Shown here piece by piece: positions 54,375-62,787 of a stretch of DNA of 64,000 bases. The DNA is from Sphingobacterium sp. N143 (GTDB taxonomy: Bacteria; Bacteroidota; Bacteroidia; Sphingobacteriales; Sphingobacteriaceae), in assembly GCF_030325625.1 (NCBI RefSeq), contig NZ_JACAIS010000006.1, positions 62,001 through 126,000 on the forward strand, given 5' to 3'. The position numbers and the translations under genes were made by a program. How positions within the stretch are numbered: position 1 is the first letter of the stretch; each line of letters starts with the position of its first letter. The notes under the pieces are model-generated. The model was given only the letters and a program-made list of their open reading frames with translations, was not told the origin of the DNA and ran no database searches.

Positions 54375-55862
54375 TCAATTCATCTTTCGATATTTGCTCC
54401 AGCTTTCTTCAGGCACATAAATGGCACGGTAAGGAATAAAATAAGCATTCAATTCCCACAGAACCCTTCCTTCTTTATCGGTTACCAGCACACATCCTGT
54501 TTTTGAGCTTGTCTGTAACAAGTTGCCATTGTCCAGTTCATAGACACTGCCCATACGGGCTGTAAACTGCTTTTTGGGCAAGGGTGCCGAATAGGCCAAC
54601 TTTGCCGTCTTATGCTTTTGGTCCAGCGTAAAAGCTAAAGCACGGGATTGTTTATTTGCCGTGGTACTGTCACGCGGAGAAAAATCACCGTTATCAAAAA
54701 GCAGCAGCTCCCCCCTCTTTGTGATATGTGGGGCATGCTGAAAATAGAACAGTTCATCAGTGTCCAATGGATAATCGCCATCCTTTCCGAGTTTCCAAAG
54801 AATGTCCCCTGTCTTGGCATCGATCTTCCAGACTTGATTTTCGATCGGTGAGGAGGTCAGGTAATTACTGTCCAGGTCAAAGGAAATTGTATTAAAATGA
54901 AACCGGTCATGTTTCAGGCTATCCAGCTTTTTGTCCTTCATGAGGTCCCATTTTTCCCAGGGTGACCATTTTTTCAGTACATTCCCTTTGGTATCCATGG
55001 TCAGGATGGCATCCCCCCATAGGGTATCTTTCGGATGGTTAGGTCTATCATCGATCCTAAAATCCCGGACCACCCCTACGATATTATTTTCGGCATCCAT
55101 CTGCACATCATGATGCATGATAATCCCCTTTTTCTCCAGATCGATCCGGGTGAGTTCCTTTCCGGTGAGATCAATTTCGACAAGCACCGTACCTCCGACA
55201 AATCCAATCCTTCCACTCCGCAGGTAATAACTGGCATTGGTAGATTTCTGATTGGGTTGATTCGGTTTATTGAATTCATCCTTACTTGCCGGAGCCAATA
55301 AGGCCAGAATCGTTCCTCTCGGTGTGAGCGATGCCAACCGGACCCCCAACTTTTCGTCCTGCCAATACCACCTGATCGTTCCCTTGCCATCGACCATCGC
55401 CATATAGCCGGGGTACCCACGGTAACACAATAAGACCAGCCCATTACCCAGCGCTTTTTCATCATGCGGATGATCGGGCTTGATCCAGTCATGCAGCATC
55501 CAGGGCGATTGTGGTCTGGTTTTAAAGGACTGCTCCCTGGATTTAATTGGGACAATCCGATCAATAATCACCCTAAATTTATAACTGCTATTAGGCTCCA
55601 GGGTCAGCAAATGGAAGGTATGCTGTGTATCAGCTGTCGATAAGGTCGTTTTCTGGACTTCTGTTCCACCTTCTTTCCAATATTCCACATAGGCCTCTTC
55701 TGCCCTATTGAGACGCACCTGGATATCCGCATTCAATGGGAGATTGTTTGGTGAGGTCAGCTGGATCGTTTCGATTTCGACCTGGTTTGCATAATAGTGG
55801 TAGCCAGCAAAAGCAGCTACCACTATGACAATCAGAGCAACAATTGGTTTCATTGATTTCAT
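54375..55862 (-). CDS. Arylsulfotransferase (ASST)-like protein (locus C)
   Basis: 495 residues. An N-terminal anchor helix (about 5-24) leads to an Ig-like domain (about 35-115; NADIQVRLNRAEEAYVEYW) and a beta-propeller (about 125-490) with GNGLVLLCYRGYPG, GIIMHHDVQMDAENN (His250/His251 in the region of the catalytic His) and WKIDAKTGDILWKLG. ASST enzymes move sulfate between phenolic or aryl sulfates in the periplasm without PAPS. Its place between susD and a hydrolase gene suggests action on the imported glycan or its aglycone. Some members of the fold are not sulfotransferases. Confidence 0.85.
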   Translation of the reverse strand: MKSMKPIVALIVIVVAAFAGYHYYANQVEIETIQLTSPNNLPLNADIQVRLNRAEEAYVEYWKEGGTEVQKTTLSTADTQHTFHLLTLEPNSSYKFRVIIDRIVPIKSREQSFKTRPQSPWMLHDWIKPDHPHDEKALGNGLVLLCYRGYPGYMAMVDGKGTIRWYWQDEKLGVRLASLTPRGTILALLAPASKDEFNKPNQPNQKSTNASYYLRSGRIGFVGGTVLVEIDLTGKELTRIDLEKKGIIMHHDVQMDAENNIVGVVRDFRIDDRPNHPKDTLWGDAILTMDTKGNVLKKWSPWEKWDLMKDKKLDSLKHDRFHFNTISFDLDSNYLTSSPIENQVWKIDAKTGDILWKLGKDGDYPLDTDELFYFQHAPHITKRGELLLFDNGDFSPRDSTTANKQSRALAFTLDQKHKTAKLAYSAPLPKKQFTARMGSVYELDNGNLLQTSSKTGCVLVTDKEGRVLWELNAYFIPYRAIYVPEESWSKYRKMN

Positions 55863-55888
55863 CTGTCAATAATTTGTATACCCGCCAT

Positions 55889-57457
55889 TTATTTAGGTAA
55901 GCGAGATGGATTTGCAGTCGTCATTTCCTGATGCAAACGGGCTTCTTCCAACGGATAAGGGAAATAGCGCATCGCTTCGGTCACATTTTCCTTGAGCCCA
56001 CGTCCTTTCAGGTACGCATTGCTCACCTTTTCATAACGTCCCAGACGGATCAGGTCCTGCCGCCTTTTATATTCAAAGACCAGCTCAAAGCCACGTTCAT
56101 CCACCAGTGCGTCAATCATGCCTTCCTTGCTGGTCGGAGCCGGAAAATCTGGGTGCTTACCATACTCTGGGGCCCCAGCCCGCTTACGCACTTCATTGAT
56201 GTAAGGTAATGCTGCTGCAGGTCCATTCAAGGCATTTTCAACCTCAGCTTTACATAAGATAACGTCGGCAAGACGAAAGACCTGGATGGTCCTTCCATCC
56301 AAATAGGAATTGTTGACCATATCATAAGAGTATTTTTTCGTCGCTACATTTTGCAGGAATTTTACCGTATCACTTGGCGGGGTGGTCTGCCCCTTGGCCG
56401 GCAGCATATAGAAAAATCCATGTGTTGTATTTTTATCGCGTGCGGCTTTCCCTTCATAGTTGTAATAGAAAAACTTTTTACGCGGATCAAGATCGCTGTA
56501 TTTACGCCAGAAATCCAGCGAAACACCATAGTATTGCCAGCGGTCCGGAACTTCAGGATTATCTGTCGGTCCGAAGTGATTGGTGATCTCACCGCCATTT
56601 AATGTAGGCTCATGCAGAATCCCAAAAATCAGCCCCATATCCATCTTATTGTTGTCGGACCATTCCTTCTTAAAGTCCGGATTTAGGGTATATACCCCTT
56701 TATCACGCAGGGCCAGTACCTGATCGATATAAGTTTTGGCTTTTTCGTAGTTATGGGCGCGCATATACATCTTTCCCATCAGCGTCAGTGCTGCCCCTTT
56801 GGTGGCCCGGCCGATACCAAGTTCATCCGACCATTTCTCAGGCAAGTTGTCGATCGCATACTGGCAGTCTTGGGCAATCTGTGCATCGATATCCGCTACG
56901 GCAGCCAGCGGTTCGTTATAGCTTTCCGTAGGGTTTTTCACCGTCGTAATCAGCGGTACCGGGCCCCATGCGTCTGTCAGGTCCATGTAAGATAAAGCCC
57001 GAAGGAAGCGTGCCTGTGCAATGATCTTCGTTTTTCGGTCTTCGGCAATAGGGACTTCTTCGATCCTTTCGATCAGCATATTCGCATTACTGATCACCTG
57101 GTACATATTCTGGTAGTTGAATTTAAAATACCGGTTATTATCGTCGTATGAAAAGTTGCTCATCCGTGTGGGATCACCGGCGGCGGTCGAAAATCCCATA
57201 TCGGTCGCATAGTCGGTGATCATCACCAGATAACCGGCATAATATTGATAAGCATCACCAGGATAGGGCGACAGGCTGGTGTATACCCCTGTCAGTGCAG
57301 CATTGATATCGCTCTCCGTCGAATAGGCATTTTTGGTCGTCAGGTCGCTGTACAGTTTGGGATCCAGCTTGGTACAGCCAGTCATACTGCCACTGAGCAC
57401 AGCTGCCAGTGCGGTCATTCCCAAGATATATTTGATGTTGTTTTTAGTCGTCTTCAT
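55889..57457 (-). CDS. SusD/RagB-family lipoprotein (locus C)
   Basis: 522 residues with lipobox MTGC (Cys28). It has the helical SusD fold: ARFLRALSYMDLTDAWG, RATKGAALTLMGKMYM and the C-terminal VDERGFELVFEYKRRQDLIRLG, close to the usual ERxxExxxExxRxxDLxR end motif. It binds the ligand together with the SusC encoded 25 bp upstream. The sulfotransferase-like gene follows 26 bp downstream. Confidence 0.94.
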   Translation of the reverse strand: MKTTKNNIKYILGMTALAAVLSGSMTGCTKLDPKLYSDLTTKNAYSTESDINAALTGVYTSLSPYPGDAYQYYAGYLVMITDYATDMGFSTAAGDPTRMSNFSYDDNNRYFKFNYQNMYQVISNANMLIERIEEVPIAEDRKTKIIAQARFLRALSYMDLTDAWGPVPLITTVKNPTESYNEPLAAVADIDAQIAQDCQYAIDNLPEKWSDELGIGRATKGAALTLMGKMYMRAHNYEKAKTYIDQVLALRDKGVYTLNPDFKKEWSDNNKMDMGLIFGILHEPTLNGGEITNHFGPTDNPEVPDRWQYYGVSLDFWRKYSDLDPRKKFFYYNYEGKAARDKNTTHGFFYMLPAKGQTTPPSDTVKFLQNVATKKYSYDMVNNSYLDGRTIQVFRLADVILCKAEVENALNGPAAALPYINEVRKRAGAPEYGKHPDFPAPTSKEGMIDALVDERGFELVFEYKRRQDLIRLGRYEKVSNAYLKGRGLKENVTEAMRYFPYPLEEARLHQEMTTANPSRLPK

Positions 57458-57482
57458 GTCATTTGAATTTAACGGTTAGCTA

Positions 57483-60400
57483 TTAAAATGTGGCACTTAC
57501 ACCGAAGGTGAATGAGCGCATCGAAGGGTAGGAATTGAAATCTAAACCCACACCGGCATTTGCACTTTGATTATTTCCAGCCCTGTTCTTGACCAACGCA
57601 TCATTTTCATAACCTTTGGTATCTACCTCAGGATCCCAACCGGTGTAATTACTAATGGTAAACAAGTTTTCAGCCATACCATACACCCGGATCGACTGGA
57701 TCGCTTTTGTCTTTAGGGGTACAGTGTAACCCAGTGTCAGATTACGTAAACGTAAGAAAGAAGCATTTTCGATAAAATGATCATTGATATAACCGCCATA
57801 GTTCATGTAGTAAAATCCATTTCTTGGGATATCCGTATTGGTATTTGTTGGCGTCCAGCGGTCCAGTGCTGCTGTGGTACGTTTCCATTCCAGATTCATG
57901 CGCGTCATATTGAGCAGGTCATTGCCCAAGTTGCCGTATACAAATGCCGTGAGATCAAAATTCTTATAGGCAAAGGTATTGGTCATCCCAAAGTTGAGCT
58001 TAGGGTAGCCTCGGCCAATAATGGTACGGTCTGCCGAATTGATGGTTCCATCGCCATTGATATCCGCAAACTTCGGATCGCCCGCTTTTGAATTAGGCTG
58101 TGCTGCATAATGTTCGTCTTGCTGGATGACGCCAAGATATTGATACCCGAACAAAGATCCCAACGATTCACCGACCCGGATCACAGAATACGCTTCCTCC
58201 GATACATTCCCCATGGGTTTTGACGACGTCAGCAGCTGTTCGGGCTCCCCGCCCAGGCTGGATACTTTATTGCGGTTCATGGCAATATTCAGCTTGGTTT
58301 CCCAACTGAACTCGCCGGTCATGTTCTTGCTCGTGACCGAAAATTCCAGCCCTTTATTATTCATGGCCCCCAGGTTACGTTGTCCCGACACATAGCCCGT
58401 ATAATACGGAAGTATGCTTCGGATCAACAGATCATTCGTCTTCTTATAGTAAGCATCCAAGGTAAATGCCAGTCGGTTTTTGAAAAAGGCGAAATCCAGT
58501 CCCATGTTATATTGCGTCGTAGATTCCCATTTCAGCTGGTCATTTTCAGGGTAATTGGGATTTTGCTTGACACCGCCGGCATTGGTAATGCCATCAAAAG
58601 TATAATGACCATTATCCATTAAACCATAGGACGCATAATCAGCAACGCGATCATTCCCGGTCTGTCCATAGCCCAGTCTAAATTTCAGGTCTGAAAAGAG
58701 CTGCTGATCCTGCATGAACCCTTCATTATTGATCTTCCAGGCAAAGGCTGCTGATGGAAATGTTCCCCAACGGTGGTTTGGGCTGAACCGGGAGGAACCA
58801 TCCCGCCGCAAGGTAGCCGTCAGCAAATATTTATCGGCATAGGCATAGTTAACACGGCCGAAAAACGAAATCACCAGGTTCTCTGCCTTTGCCGAATTCA
58901 CTCCTGTAATACTTGAGGCCAGGCCAAGATTATTGTATTCCAGCAGGTCGGTTGAAAAACCTTTCACATTGATGCCTTTATTGTTGCGCACATATTTCTC
59001 ATAGGAGTATCCCCCCATCACGCTCAGGTTGTGTTTTTCCTGAAATACCTTGGTATAGGTCGCATAGAAATCGATCAGGTTGTGGGTTTCATTGTAATCT
59101 GCCTGACTGGCGACACCATCATCTATTCCACCCTGATAAGAATCCCGTGTCAGGTAGCTTCCTAGCTGATCGTGGGTGATTTCCGTTCCCGCATTCATGC
59201 GCAGGGTCAATTCCTTGATCGGGTTGACTTCAACAAAAATATTTCCATTCAGCTTATCGCGCTGCACATCATTGATACGTGACATCAGATTGGCAAGCGG
59301 GTTATCGCCCTGCCCTCCGGGAGGTCGCCCAAAGCTTCCATCAGCATTGTATACGGGTACCGTAGGATCGTAGGTCAGGATACTATACAGCACATTTGAA
59401 TTCAATATATTTCCATCATACACCTGCATATTGGATTTTTCCCGCTGTGCCGATAGCGTCGCCCCGGTCCGGATAAAATCATTGATCTTTTGGTCGACAT
59501 TGATACGGCCCGAAATCCGGTTGAAATCCGTAGTCTTTAAAATTCCTTTTTGGTCAAAATACCCCACACTGGTCAGCACTTTTGTTTTTTCTCCACCACC
59601 GGAAAACTGTAGGTTGTGGTTCTGCAGAATGCTGTTTCGCATCGTCTCTTTGACCCAGTCCGTATTAACATCCGATTCTAGCTGTGATTTGGTGTAAACA
59701 GCATATTCCTGATTTTCCTGTCCTTCAATCTCTTTGTAGAGTGCATTCGCTAGATTCATATATTGTTTGCCATCAAGAAAGCTAAACGGGTTGACCGGTT
59801 TTTGCGTTCCCACATAACCGCTGTAGGTGATATTGTTCTGATCCGTGCGGCCGCGTTTGGTCGTAATGATGATCACCCCATTTGCCCCTCTGGAGCCATA
59901 GATCGCCGTGGCAGATGCATCCTTCAAGATATCCATGGAAGCAATATCATCCGGATTGATGTTGATCCCGTTATTGGTCGGAAAGCCATCAATAACATAA
60001 AGCGGATCGTTACTACCACTGATGGAGTTGGTGCCCCGGATACGGATGGAAGTACTTCCACCGGGGGCTTTAGAATTCTGGGTGACCACGACGCCCGAAG
60101 CTTTTCCCTGCAGGGCCTGCCCGACATTACTCACGGCACCACCTTTTGTCAGCTCATTGCTGGAAAGCGATGCAATAGCACCGGTGAGATCGCTCTTTTT
60201 CTGTTTACCATAACCGATCACCACAACATCTTCCAGCTGATTGACCTGATCTTCCAGAATAATGGAAAGCGTAGTTGCTCCCGTGGCCGACACCTGCACA
60301 TTGCTTTCCACATAGTGCTGGTACCCGATATAAGAAAAGGTCAGTTCATAGCCTTTCCCATCAGGGACATCGCTGAAACGGAACGTTCCATCAGCAGCAC

Positions 60401-60581
60401 TGGAAGCTGCTGCCGAAAAATTACTGCCCCCATTTTTCAATAGGATACTTACACCCGCGAGCCGTTGCCCGGCGGAATTTTTGATGACACCATTGATCGT
60501 GCCTGCTAGACATTGAAAGGAGAGCAAAGTCAGGACAAGGAACACAAAAAATGGTTTCCTGGTTAAGTTGAGTTTTACCAT
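57483..60581 (-). CDS. SusC/RagA TonB-dependent transporter without STN domain (locus C)
   Basis: 1032 residues from the ATG at 60581 (MVKLNLTRK, signal peptide ending near QCLAG); longer frames reach 60653 but run into fecR. A CarboxypepD_reg-like domain (about 25-110) is followed by a plug with SGSNDPLYVIDGFPTN and ILKDASATAIYGSRGANGV, then the barrel. Unlike the locus A SusC there is no STN domain, although an ECF/FecR pair lies 4 bp upstream. How FecR senses transport is therefore unclear. Confidence 0.94.
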   Translation of the reverse strand: MVKLNLTRKPFFVFLVLTLLSFQCLAGTINGVIKNSAGQRLAGVSILLKNGGSNFSAAASSAADGTFRFSDVPDGKGYELTFSYIGYQHYVESNVQVSATGATTLSIILEDQVNQLEDVVVIGYGKQKKSDLTGAIASLSSNELTKGGAVSNVGQALQGKASGVVVTQNSKAPGGSTSIRIRGTNSISGSNDPLYVIDGFPTNNGININPDDIASMDILKDASATAIYGSRGANGVIIITTKRGRTDQNNITYSGYVGTQKPVNPFSFLDGKQYMNLANALYKEIEGQENQEYAVYTKSQLESDVNTDWVKETMRNSILQNHNLQFSGGGEKTKVLTSVGYFDQKGILKTTDFNRISGRINVDQKINDFIRTGATLSAQREKSNMQVYDGNILNSNVLYSILTYDPTVPVYNADGSFGRPPGGQGDNPLANLMSRINDVQRDKLNGNIFVEVNPIKELTLRMNAGTEITHDQLGSYLTRDSYQGGIDDGVASQADYNETHNLIDFYATYTKVFQEKHNLSVMGGYSYEKYVRNNKGINVKGFSTDLLEYNNLGLASSITGVNSAKAENLVISFFGRVNYAYADKYLLTATLRRDGSSRFSPNHRWGTFPSAAFAWKINNEGFMQDQQLFSDLKFRLGYGQTGNDRVADYASYGLMDNGHYTFDGITNAGGVKQNPNYPENDQLKWESTTQYNMGLDFAFFKNRLAFTLDAYYKKTNDLLIRSILPYYTGYVSGQRNLGAMNNKGLEFSVTSKNMTGEFSWETKLNIAMNRNKVSSLGGEPEQLLTSSKPMGNVSEEAYSVIRVGESLGSLFGYQYLGVIQQDEHYAAQPNSKAGDPKFADINGDGTINSADRTIIGRGYPKLNFGMTNTFAYKNFDLTAFVYGNLGNDLLNMTRMNLEWKRTTAALDRWTPTNTNTDIPRNGFYYMNYGGYINDHFIENASFLRLRNLTLGYTVPLKTKAIQSIRVYGMAENLFTISNYTGWDPEVDTKGYENDALVKNRAGNNQSANAGVGLDFNSYPSMRSFTFGVSATF

Positions 60582-60585
60582 GATG

Positions 60586-61626
60586 CTATTTTTTAGGTTT
60601 GAGTACATATGTGTTATGCTGTTTTTGCAGTACAAAAGGGTTGACCTCGACAATCAGTTGTAAAATAGATTCTGCCAACTGGGTTTTGTCGTGTATATCC
60701 ATCGTATGCTGTTTCCTAAAACGGCCCCTGATCCGGTAGTGTCTGACCATCAGGGAATCATAGGAAATCGGCATATCGAGTTCGTGGTTAATAAATTGAA
60801 TAATATCTGACAGGGAAGTCTCCTCCAGCTGCAGCCAATCCTGCGACTGGTGGATCGTCTTTGGATAGGTATAGGCTTTTGTCCGGATGGCAGCAGGGGA
60901 AACTGCAGCTGTCAGGCTCTGTTTTGCGGGCAGTTTATTTCCAAAATCCGAAAGAACCATGGTGGACTGTTCCGAAAACCAGATCTGCTGGCCAGGTTTT
61001 AGGATTTTTGCGTCCTCACTGTTTGTATCGGTATGTTCTACCCGCACTTTGCCCTCAAACAAGCGAATGACAACATTGTTGGATTCCGAATCAAAATCTA
61101 CCGTAAATTGGGTCCCTAATGCTGTTGTCATCAACTGATGACTTTCGACAATAAAAGGTTTTGAAGGATCCTTCGCAACAGCAAAGCTGATTTTTCCGTT
61201 CAGTACCCGGACATGCCTAATATCGAGCTCCGGTCTGATCCGTACCTGCAACAAAGCGCCCCCTTCAAGCTTCAGGTGCGAGCCATCCTCGGTGATAATT
61301 TCTTTGGGCTGTGATAGTGGATTGTAATAAAGCTCCTGGAGGATGCCCGGTAGTGGCTGCTGCGCAAATCGGGATGTCGTCTCCAGCGATAGGTTTGAAA
61401 AAACAAACAACAGTCCAAAAAGTACGAATATCAGCAGGAGCTTTACGAGCTTATGCCCGCTGCGTTTGGTATTTTTCTCCTGTGCAATGTACGTCATCCA
61501 ATCGTTTTCCGAGATCAGGTCATCCAGCAAGGTTGGATCCTCATTGAGCCAGGACAATACAAGCTTGGCCTCCTCTGCCGAACATTGGTTTGCCAGGAAT
61601 TTATTTAATAATTGCTTACGATTCAT
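60586..61626 (-). CDS. FecR-type anti-sigma regulator (locus C)
   Basis: 346 residues. The cytoplasmic start is MNRKQLLNKFLANQCSAEEA, with a membrane helix at about 62-80 (LLLIFVLFGLLFVFS), the FecR domain (about 110-215; ITEDGSHLKLEGGALLQVR) and DUF4974 (about 265-340). It should link locus C outer-membrane events to the ECF factor. It lies 66 bp after the sigma gene and 4 bp before susC. Confidence 0.92.
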   Translation of the reverse strand: MNRKQLLNKFLANQCSAEEAKLVLSWLNEDPTLLDDLISENDWMTYIAQEKNTKRSGHKLVKLLLIFVLFGLLFVFSNLSLETTSRFAQQPLPGILQELYYNPLSQPKEIITEDGSHLKLEGGALLQVRIRPELDIRHVRVLNGKISFAVAKDPSKPFIVESHQLMTTALGTQFTVDFDSESNNVVIRLFEGKVRVEHTDTNSEDAKILKPGQQIWFSEQSTMVLSDFGNKLPAKQSLTAAVSPAAIRTKAYTYPKTIHQSQDWLQLEETSLSDIIQFINHELDMPISYDSLMVRHYRIRGRFRKQHTMDIHDKTQLAESILQLIVEVNPFVLQKQHNTYVLKPKK

Positions 61627-61692
61627 AACAGTTGCAGCTCCTATTTTCGAGCAGGTATTTAACTGTAATACGAATAACGGGTACCTTATCCC

Positions 61693-62220
61693 CTAAAGCA
61701 ATTTGAAAAATTTTTTGATGAATTTGAGACCGATGCTGACATGGTTCTCAACAGTTTTGGGGGAGATAGCGAGTTTGGTAGCGATTTCTTTGTAGCTCAG
61801 TTCTTCGATCTTGTGGAGATAAAATACCTGCTGCCGCATGAATGGCATCTGGGCGATGAGCTCCTTCACATAAGCCAGTTCTCCTTTATAGGCAATCTGC
61901 CTTTCCAGGTCTTCATATTGGCTCAGGACAAACGGTTTCTCGGCTTCCACGTATTTTCGGTCCAGTGCCTGACGCCGGAGTTCGTCGATCAATTTGGTCC
62001 GGGCAATCTGAAAAAGCTGCGTACTGAACCGGATCTCCGCATTCGCTTTATTTTTCCGTTCCCACACAATCAGAAATGTCTGCTGCACCACATCTTCCGA
62101 AAGGCTGGAGCACTGCGTCTTGTGGTACAAAAAATAATACAATTTTCTATACCAATAACGATAAGCTAAAAAAAACTCTTTTTCGTTTGTCGGTGCCCGT
62201 TGTAGGATTTCGTTAATCAT
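61693..62220 (-). CDS. ECF sigma factor of the SusC/FecR type (locus C)
   Basis: 175 residues. Region 2 has SEDVVQQTFLIVWERKNKA, and region 4 has MPFMRQQVFYLHKIEELSY and EIATKLAISPKTVENHV. It is the first gene of the 14-kb run and would switch on susC, susD, the sulfotransferase-like gene, the DUF6067 gene and the DUF5107 gene. Confidence 0.93.
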   Translation of the reverse strand: MINEILQRAPTNEKEFFLAYRYWYRKLYYFLYHKTQCSSLSEDVVQQTFLIVWERKNKANAEIRFSTQLFQIARTKLIDELRRQALDRKYVEAEKPFVLSQYEDLERQIAYKGELAYVKELIAQMPFMRQQVFYLHKIEELSYKEIATKLAISPKTVENHVSIGLKFIKKFFKLL

Positions 62221-62522
62221 AATCTACATTTAGATAGTCTTGCTTCCCTGCAATCATTGTTGACAATCATTACATCGAAACTTGGTCCCTGATAGATGCG
62301 TAAGTATCGCCCATCAACCACCACTCTTTTTTGGCTAGTTATCCAGCTCTAAAGTGATTATTTTTTATCAAAAAAACAAGATAATATTTTCATCTTCAAG
62401 AAACAGAGTCCGTGTAAAACGCACTCTTGGCATGGATTCGAGCTTGATCCGTACCTGCTATAGCCCTTTTATGGGGCATGGAGGGGGTATTAGCAGTGTA
62501 AGACAACCAGTTTGTTTACGTA

Positions 62523-62560
62523 CTGAGTCCGTGTTTAACTCGGACTCACCACGGACTCAG
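62523..62560. repeat. Inverted repeat CTGAGTCCGTG / CACGGACTCAG
   Basis: Perfect 11-bp arms with a 16-nt loop that itself contains a further GGACTCAC copy. Another GAGTCCGTG copy lies at 62407. It looks like a small mobile or protein-binding repeat; its nature is unknown. Confidence 0.6.
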
Positions 62561-62680
62561 CACGGATTTATGCCGCATACATAGCGAAGCTGCTAAGACT
62601 CTATTGCGAAGAAACCCTAGTCCTGGTACGATAGGCTGTCGAGCAATTCCAAACTGTCCTATACACAAGTTTAGCGAAAG

Positions 62681-62729
62681 AAAAAAGGTCTTTAGATTAG
62701 GCAGTATTCTTGCTAATCTAAAGACCTTT
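62681..62729 (-). terminator. Terminator after the right-edge SusD gene
   Basis: Perfect 17-bp arms (core AGGTCTTTAGATTAG, 62684-62700 with 62713-62729) and a 12-nt loop, followed on the minus strand by T-rich sequence. It closes the operon entering from the right edge before locus C. Confidence 0.88.
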
Positions 62730-62762
62730 AATACAAATCCAAACGGATCAAGTAGTTTTTTT

Positions 62763-62786
62763 ACCGCCGTTAGAGCGGTTTTTTTT
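62763..62786 (+). terminator. Orphan plus-oriented terminator-like hairpin
   Basis: Stem ACCGC / GCGGT with a 7-nt loop and T8 after it on the plus strand, ending 1 bp before the stop of the minus-strand SusD gene. No plus-strand gene precedes it. It may block antisense transcription. Confidence 0.45.
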
Positions 62787-62787
62787 A

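Larger units (their letters stand above)
62221..62787. other. 567-bp non-coding gap between locus C and the next SusD gene
   Basis: No credible ORF. It includes a segment rich in the sequence GAGTCCGTG and its complement (62405-62570), a strong minus-strand terminator (62681-62729) and a small plus-oriented hairpin with T8 (62763-62786). The locus C sigma promoter should lie near 62221-62340, but I found no convincing pair. Confidence 0.6.

Noticed and set aside
60582..60653. Longer SusC start in locus C
   Set aside because: It would overlap fecR by more than 60 bp, while the ATG at 60581 gives a standard signal peptide right after the fecR stop.
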